Shown: positions 26,742 to 36,572, counted from the stretch's first letter. The stretch: 64,000 nucleotides of DNA from Alkalidesulfovibrio alkalitolerans DSM 16529 (GCF_000422245.1 NZ_ATHI01000032.1:89282-153281); one strand, 5' to 3'. The notes: a model not told the origin generated them from the letters alone. Translations and numbers: made by a program.

Positions 26742-29700
26742 CTATACCTGAAGCTGAAGAGCGCCTGGCCGATCACCCTCGACGGGTGCCAGCGCCGCGA
26801 GTTCGTCGTGCAACCAAGCCAAGCCCTCGGCCGTGGCCGTGTGGTCTGGCAATCTGGTTTCGAGTTTTCCCGGCGGGAGAAGTCTGGCCCATTCGCGCCT
26901 GCTTTGCAACCAGGCGAAAATTCTTTCCGGATCCGGTGCTCCGCCCTCGCCGGACCAGTGCACTGTCACACGGCCCGGATAGACGTCGGCCCGTGTCGCG
27001 CCGAGAGCGACGAGGATGCGCTTGAGATCCAGGGCGGCCAGGAAGTTTATGAGCGGCTCGGGCAGCTTGCCGAAGCGATCTTTGACCTCCATGGCCAATT
27101 CGCGCGCCTCGTCGGCGTTGCGCGCGGCAGCCAGGGCCTTGTACCAGTTCAGGCGATCCTGGGCGTCGGGAATGTAATTTTCCGGGATGTGCGCGGGGAT
27201 CACGAAATTCATTTCGGTTTCGGGCAGGGACGTGGTCAGGTCGCCGCGCACGCGGCGCACCTCCTCCTCCAGCATCTCCAGGAAGAGGTCGAGTCCGACC
27301 TTGGCGATCTGGCCGGACTGGGACTCGCCCAGGATGTTGCCCGCGCCGCGCAGGCGCAAGTCCTCCATGGCCACCCTGAATCCCGCGCCCAGGAAATCCA
27401 TGTCCAGGATGACCCGCAGTCGTTTGCGGGCGTCCTCGGGCACGGCGGCCATGCTGGGCACCACGAAGTAGGCGAAGGCTTGGCGTTCGGACCGCCCCAC
27501 CCGGCCGCGAAGCTGGTAGAGTTGTCCCAGGCCGAACATCTGCGCCTGATCAACGACCAGGGTGTTGGCGTTGGGGAAGTCGAGACCCGATTCGACGATG
27601 GCAGTGCACACGAGCACGTCCATTTCGCCGTGCCAGAAGGCCCGCATGGCCTCTTCGAGGGCCGGGGCCGACATCTGGCCATGTGCCATGCCTACCCGTG
27701 CCCCAGGCACGAGGTTTCGGACGTATTCGACCACGCCGTCGAGGGTGCGCACCCGGTTGTGAACCCAGAAAACCTGCCCCTTGCGCTCCAGTTCTCGTTC
27801 GAGAATGCGCTTGAGCATGCCGTCGTCGCGTTCGATGAGAGCTGTTTCCACGGGTTTTCTGTCCAGTGGCGGGGTCTCGATGACCGAGAGGGAGCGAATG
27901 CCCGAAAGCGAAAGTTGCAAGGTGCGGGGGATGGGCGTGGCCGTGAGCGTCAGGCAATCGATGGTCCGCTTCATCTCCTTGAGTTTTTCCTTGTGCTTGA
28001 CGCCGAAACGCTGCTCCTCGTCGAGAATCATAAGGCCCAGGCGCGGCATGGAGATGTCGGCCGAGAGCATGCGGTGGGTGCCGATAAGCACGTCCACGGA
28101 GCCGCGCGCCGCGGCCGAGGCGATGAGTTTCTGTTCGGGTTTAGGCACGAAGCGCGAGAGCATGGCCACTGACACGGCGAAATTGGCCATACGCGCCTTG
28201 AATGTATGGTAATGCTGCTCGGCGAGGACGGTGGTGGGACACAATAGGGCCACCTGCTTGCCGTCGGCCACGGCGCGAAACGCCGCGCGCAGCGCCACCT
28301 CGGTCTTGCCGAAGCCGACGTCGCCGCAGACCAGCCTGTCCATGGGCTCGGGCTTTTCCATATCCTCGATCACGTCCAGGATGGCCCGGGCCTGATCCGG
28401 AGTCTCCTCGAAGCCGAATCCGGCCTCGAATTCCCGGTAAAGTTCACCAGGCGGGGAGTACGCATACCCCTTGGCCACGCGGCGGTAGGCATACATTTCC
28501 ACGAGTTCCTGGGCAATTTTTTCGATGGCTTTGCGGGCCCGCTCCTTGGCCGCTCGCCAGCGCGCGCCACGCAACGAATCCAGTGCGGGATTGGCGCCTT
28601 CAGGGCCTTTGTAACGTTGCACGAGGCGCATGCGGTCCACGGGCAGATAGAGTTTGTCTTCGCCGTCGAACAGGAGCAGCAGATAATCGTTGGCAACCTC
28701 GCCATGGGCCAGGCGGTGCAGTCCGGCGAATCGCGCCAGACCATAGTCGCGGTGCACGAGCAGATCGCCGGGCGTGATCTCGTCCGAGGTCGAGAGTCCC
28801 TTCCAGTCCTTGGCCCTTGGAGCGCGCACGGCCGATTCGCCCGGCTGCAGGATGTCCTCGGAAAGAATCCGCACCCCTGCCCAATCGAGCTCCATGCCGC
28901 GCGAGAGCGGGGATATCAGGGCGTAGAGCCCTCGCCTGTCTGGGGCGTATTCCGTATGCAGCGAAATGTCTTCCTGGGCGGCCATTTTCAAAAAGCGCGA
29001 TCGCGACCTGGACGACTGGAAGCCGAGAAGCGTCTGGCCCTCCTCGGCGCCCCATTTGCGCAGGGCCGCTACCAGGGCCGTCCACGGCCGCTTCTGGTCG
29101 TCTGGCTTCCAGAACAGGTCGCCGAAAGAATCGAGCTGCCGCTCCGGCAGTTCCACGCCGTCCTTGGCCACACCGACAACCAATTCCTCGAAGGCGATGT
29201 GCCGCTTGCCCGCCCAGGATTTGCGGGCGTCCTCTTCGGGCCAGAGAAGCAGGTCGTCGCGAAAGGAGATTCCTGCGTCGGTTCGTTGTTTCTGGCAGAA
29301 TTCCTGCCAGTTCCACACGGCCTCCTCCATTTTCGTGCGCAGCACCGCTCCTCCGGTCAGGAGGTAGACGGCATCGCGGGGAAAATAGTCAGATAATCTG
29401 GCTGGCTCCTGGTAATATAGGCCGGGCAGGATGGATGCGTCGGTCTCGGTGATGGCCCTGCCGAAGCGCGAGAGAGCCTGAGCGTTGATCTGTCCCGTTG
29501 TCTTCAACCGAGAGAGCCCGGCCAGCGCCTGCTCGCCGAGTTCCGGCGAGAGGATCGCAGGAGCGGCAGGGACGAACGCGATCTCGTTGAGGTCGGCCTG
29601 TGAACGTTGGTTTTGAGCGTTGAAAAGACGGATGTCCTCAAGGGTGTCGCCAAAGAATTCGAGCCGAGCCGGGTGCTCGAACCCAGGCGCGAAGACATCG

Positions 29701-30203
29701 AGGATGTCGCCGCGCATGGCCATTTCGCCGGGTTGGGCGACCATGGCCGTACGCCGGTATCCCCACAGCACGAGTTGTTCGAGGACCATCTCGGAGAGAA
29801 TCTCTTCGCCTCGACGCAGGCGAAGCTCGGCCCCCATGGCCGTCTCCACGGGCGGCCATTTGGGCAGGAGATTGTCGGCGGAGAGCACCACGGCCACGCG
29901 GCCCAAGCGGGCGGAAAGGCGCGACAGAGCGGCCCAACGCACGGCCCATTCGCGCGGGTCGGGCCAGCCAGCGCGGTATTCTGGCAGAAAGACGATCTCC
30001 TCGTCCCTTTCGCCGGAGAGAAGGCCAAGCAACGCTTTGGCGGATCGGGCGGAGCGTTCGTCGGGCAAAACCCATACCACGCTTTTCCCTTGGCGTCCGA
30101 GGGCGGCGGCGACCATGGCCTGCGAGGCGTGGCCGCTCTTGAAGACGCGCAGGTTCTCGCCGCGTCCGGATATGAATTCCTGGATTTTTCGAGGAAAATG
30201 CAC
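26742..30203 (-). CDS. mfd: Transcription-repair coupling factor Mfd
   Basis: Superfamily 2 translocase that removes stalled RNA polymerase and recruits UvrA. The protein has 1153 residues. A UvrB-like N-terminal part (RGDILDVFAPGFEHPARLEFFGD) is followed by the polymerase-interacting domain (LLVHRDYGLARFAGL), Walker A GDVGFGKTEVALRAAF, DEEQRFGV, the SATs-like TLTATPIPRTL, and the C-terminal TRCF domain. I chose GTG 30203 because AAAGGTG lies just upstream; the open frame extends 27 codons further without homology. It is first in the unit that runs to glyS. Confidence 0.96.
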   Translation of the reverse strand: MHFPRKIQEFISGRGENLRVFKSGHASQAMVAAALGRQGKSVVWVLPDERSARSAKALLGLLSGERDEEIVFLPEYRAGWPDPREWAVRWAALSRLSARLGRVAVVLSADNLLPKWPPVETAMGAELRLRRGEEILSEMVLEQLVLWGYRRTAMVAQPGEMAMRGDILDVFAPGFEHPARLEFFGDTLEDIRLFNAQNQRSQADLNEIAFVPAAPAILSPELGEQALAGLSRLKTTGQINAQALSRFGRAITETDASILPGLYYQEPARLSDYFPRDAVYLLTGGAVLRTKMEEAVWNWQEFCQKQRTDAGISFRDDLLLWPEEDARKSWAGKRHIAFEELVVGVAKDGVELPERQLDSFGDLFWKPDDQKRPWTALVAALRKWGAEEGQTLLGFQSSRSRSRFLKMAAQEDISLHTEYAPDRRGLYALISPLSRGMELDWAGVRILSEDILQPGESAVRAPRAKDWKGLSTSDEITPGDLLVHRDYGLARFAGLHRLAHGEVANDYLLLLFDGEDKLYLPVDRMRLVQRYKGPEGANPALDSLRGARWRAAKERARKAIEKIAQELVEMYAYRRVAKGYAYSPPGELYREFEAGFGFEETPDQARAILDVIEDMEKPEPMDRLVCGDVGFGKTEVALRAAFRAVADGKQVALLCPTTVLAEQHYHTFKARMANFAVSVAMLSRFVPKPEQKLIASAAARGSVDVLIGTHRMLSADISMPRLGLMILDEEQRFGVKHKEKLKEMKRTIDCLTLTATPIPRTLQLSLSGIRSLSVIETPPLDRKPVETALIERDDGMLKRILERELERKGQVFWVHNRVRTLDGVVEYVRNLVPGARVGMAHGQMSAPALEEAMRAFWHGEMDVLVCTAIVESGLDFPNANTLVVDQAQMFGLGQLYQLRGRVGRSERQAFAYFVVPSMAAVPEDARKRLRVILDMDFLGAGFRVAMEDLRLRGAGNILGESQSGQIAKVGLDLFLEMLEEEVRRVRGDLTTSLPETEMNFVIPAHIPENYIPDAQDRLNWYKALAAARNADEARELAMEVKDRFGKLPEPLINFLAALDLKRILVALGATRADVYPGRVTVHWSGEGGAPDPERIFAWLQSRREWARLLPPGKLETRLPDHTATAEGLAWLHDELAALAPVEGDRPGALQLQV

Positions 30204-30254
30204 GCATTCACCTTTCGGGCCGTGACCCTGAGCGGGCTGAGCCCCATGCAAACG

Positions 30255-30290
30255 AAAAACCGCCCGCGGCCGCTCTCGCGCCACGGGCGG
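30255..30290 (-). terminator. Terminator after cheW
   Basis: A 7-bp CCGCCCG/CGGGCGG stem with further partly paired bases towards the loop is followed on the minus strand by T5. It separates cheW from mfd. Confidence 0.85.
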
Positions 30291-30310
30291 CGTTGTTCCC
30301 TTCGTCCGCG

Positions 30311-30787
30311 CTAGACTTGGGCGAGCACGTTCTTCTCTTCGCGGGAAAGCAGGCGATCGAGATCAAGCATGATGAGCAGGCGGTCGGCCAGCTTGCCCAC
30401 GCCCTTGATGTATTCGGATTCCAGACCGGCGACCACGGGCGGCGGCGGTTCGACCGTGTCGGCCGATATGCGCAGCACCTCGGACACGGAATCGACGACA
30501 AAGCCGACGATCATTTTGTTGATCTCGATGACGATGATGCGCGTGTCCTTGTCATGTTGCCGCGTCTCCATGCCGAAACGCTTGCGCAGATCAATGATCG
30601 GAATCACCTTGCCGCGCAGGTTGATGACGCCCTCGACGAACTCGGGAGCTCTGGGCACCTTGGTGATCTCCATGGTGCGGATGATCTCCTGGACCTTCAG
30701 GATGTCCACCCCGAACTCTTCGTCTCCGATGCTGAACGTGACCAACTGGAGCAGTTCGGCGTCCTGTCGCTTGTGCATGTCGTTCAT
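30311..30787 (-). CDS. cheW: Chemotaxis coupling protein CheW
   Basis: Adaptor that links chemoreceptors to the CheA kinase. The protein has 158 residues with the full CheW fold: QLVTFSIGDEEFGVDILKVQEI, the FVEGVINLRGKVIPIIDLRKRFG core, and VGFVVDSVSEVLRI. It stands alone with its own terminator; no cheA, receptor or flagellar gene is next to it. It may serve a receptor array encoded elsewhere. The start MNDMHKRQ is the first ATG of the frame. Confidence 0.95.
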   Translation of the reverse strand: MNDMHKRQDAELLQLVTFSIGDEEFGVDILKVQEIIRTMEITKVPRAPEFVEGVINLRGKVIPIIDLRKRFGMETRQHDKDTRIIVIEINKMIVGFVVDSVSEVLRISADTVEPPPPVVAGLESEYIKGVGKLADRLLIMLDLDRLLSREEKNVLAQV

Positions 30788-30975
30788 TCAATACCCCCGG
30801 CAAGATGCGGTACCCCTGGATGAAAGTTGTCCAGGCCAGGAAAATCTATAAATCCTAAGGGCCACAAGCGCAAGGGGTCTTTGTCCGACCTCGGCGGACA
30901 CACTTGCCAAACCACTCCCCTTCCAATAAGTAAGGACGGCAACGCCCATCCCGTCACCCGGAGGAACCCTTTTTC

Positions 30976-31194
30976 ATGGCCCACCTTCTCTCGCTCCCCG
31001 ACAGTTTTCCCCTCGAAGAACAACTGAAAACGCTGGGCGACGACGAGCTTTTGGACTTCTGGGAAGAGGCGCAGTTTCTCGAACGCTTCCTGCACGACGA
31101 CTCCGTGCTCGTCGAACGTGAAGCGGATTACGAAGCCCTGATCCTCAAGGAATTACAGGTCCGCAGCCAGCGCAGGGGCCGGGCTTCTTTCTGA
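30976..31194 (+). CDS. Small acidic protein of unknown function, 72 aa
   Basis: The 72-residue product is predicted to be helical, acidic in the middle (DDELLDFWEEAQFLERFL) and basic at the end (RSQRRGR). GGAGG lies 11 nt before the ATG. No known family is recognised. It is divergent from cheW and convergent with ugd, with copy B of the palindromic repeat just after its stop. Codon use matches the neighbours, which supports a real gene. Confidence 0.65.
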   Translation: MAHLLSLPDSFPLEEQLKTLGDDELLDFWEEAQFLERFLHDDSVLVEREADYEALILKELQVRSQRRGRASF

Positions 31195-31202
31195 TTTTCA
31201 AT

Positions 31203-31317
31203 CGCTGAAAAAGCATCGTCTGCCGCGTTGCCGAAAAACGTTCAAGCCTTCGCAAAGGTTAAACGACGGGTCGGCCTTGAACTTTTCGCGTCCTTGCCTT
31301 TGGTGCTTTTTAAGCGG
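31203..31317. repeat. Multi-tier palindromic intergenic repeat, copy B
   Basis: The outer arms are 31203-31217 and 31301-31317 (CGCT-n-AAAAAGCA with its complement). The inner arms are near 31231-31247 and 31273-31288 (CGAAAA...GTTCAAG with its complement). It shares GCGTTGCCG and CCTTGCC with copy A at 11.2 kb, but the arm sequences differ while pairing is kept. Like copy A, it lies between convergent gene ends. Confidence 0.7.
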
Positions 31318-31346
31318 CCTGTGGAACTGGATTTTTCCCCGCCACC

Positions 31347-32690
31347 CTATTCCGGCCTAGCCGGTCTGCGGCCGATGCTGAAATAGGCGAATCCTTCCGA
31401 CGACATGAACGACGGCGAATAGAGGTTTCTGCCGTCGAAAACAATGGGCGCACGCAAGAAGCGCTTCATCCGCGTGAAATTCGGATTTCTGAACTGGTTC
31501 CATTCCGTGACCACGGCCAGGGCGTCGGCGTTCTCGAGCGCCCCGTACTGCTCGTCGAATATTTCCACGAGGGGATTGTCTTTGAACGTCTCTCGGGCCT
31601 TGTCTCCGGCCACAGGGTCGAAGGCGCGGATGCGCATGCCTTCGGCCGTGAGATCGCGGATGATGTCGATGGACGGGGCCTCGCGCATGTCGTCGGTGTT
31701 GGCCTTGAAGGCCAGGCCCCACATGGCGAGCGTGCGGCCTTTCACCCCGCCCTGGTCGGCGAAGTAGTTCTTGATCTTGTTGGAGAGCATGAGCTTCTGG
31801 CGCGAGTTAACCAGATCCACAGACTCGATGAGCCGGGGCTTGTAGCCGTATTCCTTGGCCGTGTTGATGAGCGCTTTGACGTCCTTGGGAAAGCACGAAC
31901 CGCCGTAGCCCACGCCGGGATAGATGAAATGGTATCCGATGCGGTGATCCGAGCCGATGCCCATGCGCACTTCGCGCACGTCTGCCCCCACCATCTCGCA
32001 GATGTTGGCGATCTCGTTGATGAAGGATATCTTGGTGGCCAGCATGCAGTTGGCCGCGTACTTGGTCATCTCGGCACTCTTCACACCCATCATGATCAGC
32101 TTTTCGCGGCTGCGCGCGTAAGGGGCGTAAAGCGCCTCAAGATGTTTGGCGGCTCGTTCGCTGTCCGTGCCCACGATGACCCTGTCGGGCTTCATGAAAT
32201 CGTTGACCGCATCACCTTCCTTGAGGAACTCGGGGTTCGAAACCACGTCGAAGGGCAGATCGAGGCCACGCTTGCGCAGTTCCTGGGCGATTATCTCCCG
32301 CACTTGGTCGGCCGTGCCCACCGGAACCGTGGATTTGTCGATGACGATCTTGTAGCTGGTCATGGCCTGACCGATCTGGGCCGCCACCTGGTGCACGTAG
32401 ATCAGGTCGCAGGAGCCATCGGGCTTTGAGGGCGTGCCTACGGTGACGAAGACGCATAGGGCGTCGGCCAAGCCCTCGGCGAGGTCGGTGGTGAAACGCA
32501 GGCGCCCGTCGCGGGCGTTGCGAGCCACCAGTTCTTCGAGGCCGGGCTCGAAAATGTGAACATATCCCTTGTTCAACATCTCCACGATGTGCGGGTTGAC
32601 ATCGACACAGACGACGTCGTTGCCCATTTCGGCGAAGCAGGCCGCGCTGACGAGACCGACGTAGCCGGTGCCGACGATACACACGTTCAT
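31347..32690 (-). CDS. ugd: UDP-glucose 6-dehydrogenase
   Basis: Oxidises UDP-glucose to UDP-glucuronate with two NAD, supplying precursors for surface polysaccharides. The protein has 447 residues. The NAD loop is IVGTGYVGLVSAACFAE, and the catalytic cysteine is in GVGYGGSCFPKD. The C-terminal UDP-binding domain shows LAMWGLAFKANTDDMREAPS. AGGAG precedes ATG 32690. It stands alone, divergent from pdxJ. A UDP-ManNAc dehydrogenase is less likely because of the AFKANTDDMR signature. Confidence 0.92.
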   Translation of the reverse strand: MNVCIVGTGYVGLVSAACFAEMGNDVVCVDVNPHIVEMLNKGYVHIFEPGLEELVARNARDGRLRFTTDLAEGLADALCVFVTVGTPSKPDGSCDLIYVHQVAAQIGQAMTSYKIVIDKSTVPVGTADQVREIIAQELRKRGLDLPFDVVSNPEFLKEGDAVNDFMKPDRVIVGTDSERAAKHLEALYAPYARSREKLIMMGVKSAEMTKYAANCMLATKISFINEIANICEMVGADVREVRMGIGSDHRIGYHFIYPGVGYGGSCFPKDVKALINTAKEYGYKPRLIESVDLVNSRQKLMLSNKIKNYFADQGGVKGRTLAMWGLAFKANTDDMREAPSIDIIRDLTAEGMRIRAFDPVAGDKARETFKDNPLVEIFDEQYGALENADALAVVTEWNQFRNPNFTRMKRFLRAPIVFDGRNLYSPSFMSSEGFAYFSIGRRPARPE

Positions 32691-32915
32691 GTTTGCAGTG
32701 TCTCCTGGTTGATGAGAAATTAGGATGCTAAGCGGGCGCATTCTGGTTACCGGAAGCGGTGTGGTGCGTCAACCGGGGGAGGCGAAACGGAAGGGACGAA
32801 AGCCGAGTGAAATCGCCGCCGCCCGCACCGAGTGTTGCTTTCCAGGCCCTAAAGACATACACCGGTTGTCCCGGAATCATGGCCGGAAATCACGATTCTT
32901 TTCAGGAGGCACGCC

Positions 32916-33641
32916 ATGCCCGTCTTGTCGGTCAACGTTGACCACGTGGCCACCTTGCGCCAGCAACGGCTGGGAATCGAGCCGGAGCCCGTCACGGCAG
33001 CCCTGATGGCCGAACTCGCCGGAGCGCGCGGGATTATCGTCCACCTGCGTGAGGACCGTCGTCACATCCAGGATCGCGACGTGCGCGTGCTGAGGGAAGC
33101 CATACAAACCCGGCTGCATCTCGAAATGGCGGCCACCGAGGAGATGCGCTCCATCGCCCTCTCGGTCCGGCCGGACACGGTCTGCCTCGTGCCGGAAAAG
33201 CGCGAGGAGTTGACCACCGAGGGCGGCCTCTCCGTGGCCGGGCGCGAGGACTTCCTGCGGCGTTACCTTGAGCCGATCTGGGAGGCGGGCATCGCCTCAA
33301 GCCTCTTCATCGACGCCGATCCCGCCCAGATGGAAGCGGCGGCACGCATCAAGACGCAGTTCATCGAAATCCACACCGGCCACTACGCCGACGCCAAGGA
33401 CTCGGCCACACGCGACACGGAACTCAGGAAGATCGTCGCAGCCATCGCCCAAGGAAAAGAACTCGGCCTCAAGGTCAATCTCGGACATGGGCTGAACTAC
33501 GTAAACGTGCACGCCTTCGGGCGCGTGCCCGGCGTGTGCGAATACTCCATCGGCCACAGCATCGTCTCGCGGGCCGTGCTCACGGGACTCTCCGAAGCCG
33601 TGCGGCGCATGGCCGACATCGTGGAGAGCTTTGCGGACTGA
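32916..33641 (+). CDS. pdxJ: Pyridoxine 5'-phosphate synthase
   Basis: Condenses 1-deoxyxylulose 5-phosphate with 3-amino-2-oxopropyl phosphate to pyridoxine 5'-phosphate. The protein has 241 residues and a TIM-barrel fold. Signatures are [29 protein letters not shown], and [23 protein letters not shown] lies just before the ATG. The 225-bp gap to ugd shows no convincing promoter. It opens a seven-gene plus-strand run pdxJ-acpS-nnr-CBS-tsaE-lysC-cimA. Confidence 0.96.
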   Translation: MPVLSVNVDHVATLRQQRLGIEPEPVTAALMAELAGARGIIVHLREDRRHIQDRDVRVLREAIQTRLHLEMAATEEMRSIALSVRPDTVCLVPEKREELTTEGGLSVAGREDFLRRYLEPIWEAGIASSLFIDADPAQMEAAARIKTQFIEIHTGHYADAKDSATRDTELRKIVAAIAQGKELGLKVNLGHGLNYVNVHAFGRVPGVCEYSIGHSIVSRAVLTGLSEAVRRMADIVESFAD

Positions 33642-33649
33642 GCGTGGAA

Positions 33650-34024
33650 ATGATAGTGGGTATCGGCATAGACGTGGTGGAACTCGATCGCATCGAGAAA
33701 AGCCTCGCGCGCTTCAACGAGCGTTTTGTGGCCAGAATCTTGACCGAAGGCGAGCGACGGGCCATGCCGAAAAAGAACCCCGTGCCTTTTCTCGCGGCCC
33801 GTTTCGCGGCCAAGGAGGCCGCAGCAAAGGCCCTGGGGACCGGCTTCACCAAGGGCGTTTCGCTGACCACCCTCGAGGTCGTGGGCGGCGAGCGCGGCAA
33901 GCCGGAGATGGTCTTCCACGGTTCGGCCGCCGAGCACGCCCATGAACTCGGAGTGACGCGCATCCACGTCAGCCTGACCCACGGCCGCGATACCGCCGCC
34001 GCCGTCGTGGTCCTGGAACGCTGA
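33650..34024 (+). CDS. acpS: Holo-[acyl-carrier-protein] synthase
   Basis: Transfers phosphopantetheine from CoA to apo-ACP. The protein has 124 residues. The Mg-binding aspartate is in [12 protein letters not shown] and the conserved glutamate in [16 protein letters not shown] chose ATG 33650; a GTG two codons upstream is possible. It starts 8 nt after the pdxJ stop, the common pdxJ-acpS pairing. Confidence 0.95.
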   Translation: MIVGIGIDVVELDRIEKSLARFNERFVARILTEGERRAMPKKNPVPFLAARFAAKEAAAKALGTGFTKGVSLTTLEVVGGERGKPEMVFHGSAAEHAHELGVTRIHVSLTHGRDTAAAVVVLER

Positions 34025-34041
34025 GCGCAAAGGAGCTCGCC

Positions 34042-35613
34042 TTGCACGCCCTCCTGCCCACTCCCGAGGAGATGGCCCGCTGGGACAAGGCCGCCGTGGC
34101 CTTAGGCATCAGGCCGGAAATCCTCATGGAGAACGCCTCGCGCGAGGCCATGCACGTCCTGTGCGGACTCGTCGGCGACCTGGTGGGGCGAGGCGTGTTG
34201 CTCCTGGCCGGGCCCGGCAACAATGGCGGCGACGCCATCGCCCTTGCCCGCCATTTGCACTGCGCGGGTGCGAAGGTTCTCCTCGCCCACGTCAAGCCGC
34301 TCTCGGCCTACAAAGGCGAGGCGGGCTACAACGCCCGACTGGCGCGAAAGCTCGGTCTTGCGGCCGAACTCGTCACGGAGCGAAACCTTGCCTCCAAGGC
34401 GCTCTCCTGGGAGCTTTCGAGGCCTTGCGTGGTTGTGGACGGCCTGCTTGGCACCGGCTTTTCCGGCCAGCTTTCGCCTTTCTTTCTTGAACTCGTCGAA
34501 ACCGTCAACCGGCTCGGTCGGAATGCCCTGGTCCTGGCCCTGGACGCGCCCACGGGACTTTCGGCCCACACCGGCAGGCCGAACCCCACGGCCGTTCGCG
34601 CCGACGCCACCGTCACCTTCGAGGCGGCCAAGATCGGTCTGGCCCAGCCGTTCGCCGCGCCCTTCACGGGCTGGCTGCACGTGCGGCCCATCGGCATCCC
34701 GCCGGAGGTCAAGGACGCCCACCCGGCCTCGGCCGCCCTGCTCGGTCCGGAGACGCTCGGCCTTCTTCCGCGTCCCTCCCCGGAGGGGCACAAGGGCTCC
34801 TACGGCCACGTCCTGGTCCTGGGCGGCAGCTACGGCCTCACCGGCGCGCCCGTCCTGACCGCGCTGGGCGCGCTTCGCGGCGGCGCGGGGCTGGCCACCG
34901 TGGGCTGCCCTTCAGGGCTCTCGCTGCATCTGAAGGCCGGACAGCCGGACATCATGACTCTGCCCCTGGGCAAAGGCGGGGAGTGGAACGCCGGGTTCCT
35001 CGACGAATTGCTGCCGCACGTCGGCCATTTCAACGCCCTGGTCGTGGGGCCTGGGCTCGGCCGCACCGAAGGCGCGCGGGATTTCCTGCGCGGGCTTTTG
35101 GCCGCATCCTCTCTGCCGCCCCTTGTGCTCGACGCAGACGCGCTCTACTGGCTGGCCCAAGAAGAGACCCCACCGCGCCTGCCCGAAAACGCTGTGCTCA
35201 CGCCGCACCCCCGCGAGGCCGGACGCCTCCTGGGGCTTGATGCCGCCACCGTGCAGGCCGACCGCCCGGCCGCGATCCGCGCGCTCGTCGAACGCACCGG
35301 CGCTATGTGCGTGCTCAAGGGCGCAGGAACCCTGGTCGCCGCCCCAGGCCAGCCGATACACCTCTGCCCCGTGGACGCCCCTGCCCTCTCCGTGGGCGGC
35401 TCGGGCGACGTCCTGGCTGGGCTGCTCGGCGCGCTGCTCGCACAAGGGCTGTCCTGCTTCAAGGCCGCCCGCCTAGCCGTATGGCTGCATGCCTCGGCCG
35501 GACTGCATCTTGCCGAAAATTTCCCCAACCGGGGCTGCACGGCCACCGAGATAGCCGCCGCCCTGCCACATGCCATGAAGGAGCAACCATGCGCACCGCG
35601 AAAGACATCATGA
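34042..35613 (+). CDS. nnr: Bifunctional NAD(P)H-hydrate epimerase/dehydratase
   Basis: Repairs hydrated NADH and NADPH. The N-terminal YjeF epimerase domain (about 1-210) has GPGNNGGDAIALARHL and VVDGLLGTGFSG. The C-terminal ribokinase-like dehydratase domain (about 225-515) has VGPGLGR, VLTPHPREAGRLLG and the GGSGDVLAGLLGALLAQG catalytic region. The length is 523 residues. The start is TTG 34042, supported by AAGGAG 6-11 nt upstream. Its 3' end overlaps the CBS gene by 25 nt. Confidence 0.94.
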   Translation: MHALLPTPEEMARWDKAAVALGIRPEILMENASREAMHVLCGLVGDLVGRGVLLLAGPGNNGGDAIALARHLHCAGAKVLLAHVKPLSAYKGEAGYNARLARKLGLAAELVTERNLASKALSWELSRPCVVVDGLLGTGFSGQLSPFFLELVETVNRLGRNALVLALDAPTGLSAHTGRPNPTAVRADATVTFEAAKIGLAQPFAAPFTGWLHVRPIGIPPEVKDAHPASAALLGPETLGLLPRPSPEGHKGSYGHVLVLGGSYGLTGAPVLTALGALRGGAGLATVGCPSGLSLHLKAGQPDIMTLPLGKGGEWNAGFLDELLPHVGHFNALVVGPGLGRTEGARDFLRGLLAASSLPPLVLDADALYWLAQEETPPRLPENAVLTPHPREAGRLLGLDAATVQADRPAAIRALVERTGAMCVLKGAGTLVAAPGQPIHLCPVDAPALSVGGSGDVLAGLLGALLAQGLSCFKAARLAVWLHASAGLHLAENFPNRGCTATEIAAALPHAMKEQPCAPRKTS

Positions 35614-36044
35614 CCATCGAGATCATCAGCGTGACCCCCGAACTGGACATTCCCTCGGCGGCGAAGATTCTGCTGGAGAACAAGATCAACGGCGTGCCCG
35701 TGGTCGAGGGCGGCAAGCTCGTGGGCATCCTTTGCCAGTCGGACCTCATCACGCAGCAAAAGGCCCTGAACCTGCCCAGCGTATTCACGCTTCTGGACGG
35801 GCTGGTGCCGCTCGGAGGCCTGGAGCGCCTGGAGCGGGAAATGAAGAAGATCACGGCCATGAGCGTGCGCGAGGCCATGACTCCCGATCCCGTGACCGTG
35901 ACGCCCGACACACCCATGGATACCGTGGCCGCGATCATGGTCGACAAGCGGCTGCATACCCTGCCCGTCGTGGACGGCGAACGCCTCGTGGGCGTCATCG
36001 GCAAGTCCGACGTGCTGCGCACTGTGATGCAGAGCAAGGGTTAG
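35589..36044 (+). CDS. Tandem CBS-domain protein
   Basis: The 151-residue protein consists of two CBS modules, about 1-60 and 85-150, with MTIEIISVTPELDIPSAA, GVPVVEGGKLVGI and MTPDPVTVTPDTPMDTVA, LPVVDGERLVGVI. A stand-alone CBS pair usually binds adenosine nucleotides and regulates a partner. The ATG lies inside the nnr coding end (25 nt overlap) and AAGGAG precedes it. It is inserted between nnr and tsaE, genes that are often direct neighbours. Ligand and partner are unknown. Confidence 0.85.
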   Translation: MRTAKDIMTIEIISVTPELDIPSAAKILLENKINGVPVVEGGKLVGILCQSDLITQQKALNLPSVFTLLDGLVPLGGLERLEREMKKITAMSVREAMTPDPVTVTPDTPMDTVAAIMVDKRLHTLPVVDGERLVGVIGKSDVLRTVMQSKG

Positions 36045-36050
36045 CCAGAC

Positions 36051-36572
36051 GTGAAGAGCCTTTCGGTCGTTCTGTCCGATGCCAGGGCCACGGAAGAATT
36101 GGGGCGGGCCATGGCGGCCTCGCTCTCATCGAGGCCCGGTTTCGCCCTGCTTCTCGAAGGCGACCTGGGCGCGGGCAAGACCACGCTCGTGCGGGGGCTT
36201 GTCGGCGCCTTGCCCGGCGCGCACGCAGCCGAGGTGGCCAGCCCTTCGTTCACGATCTGCAATCTGTATCCCACGGAGCCGGCGATCGCCCATTACGATC
36301 TCTACCGGCTGGAGGGCCAGGCCCCCGGCGACGATCTCCTCGACGACCTCGAAACCGTCGACACCCTTGTCATTGTCGAGTGGGCGCAGTATCTAGTCGG
36401 ACCCGGCCGCCCCGAGGAACGGGTGGAGTGCCTGCTTTCTTCCCGCGAAAAAGGGCGAAAGGCCGTGTTTCGAGCGCAGGGACAAAAGGCCGAGGGATTT
36501 CTCGACAGCCTGGCGCGCAAACTGGTGGCGATGTCCGTTCCCTTTCAATCCCCCACGGGAGACGACACGTGA
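36051..36572 (+). CDS. tsaE: tRNA threonylcarbamoyladenosine biosynthesis ATPase TsaE
   Basis: P-loop ATPase that works with TsaB and TsaD to make t6A37 in tRNAs. The protein has 173 residues. Walker A is GDLGAGKTTLVRGL, PSFTICNLY follows, and HYDLYRLEG and VIVEWAQYL are typical. The start is GTG 36051, six bases past the CBS stop. Its stop overlaps the lysC start (GTGA). It is slightly longer than E. coli TsaE. Confidence 0.93.
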   Translation: MKSLSVVLSDARATEELGRAMAASLSSRPGFALLLEGDLGAGKTTLVRGLVGALPGAHAAEVASPSFTICNLYPTEPAIAHYDLYRLEGQAPGDDLLDDLETVDTLVIVEWAQYLVGPGRPEERVECLLSSREKGRKAVFRAQGQKAEGFLDSLARKLVAMSVPFQSPTGDDT

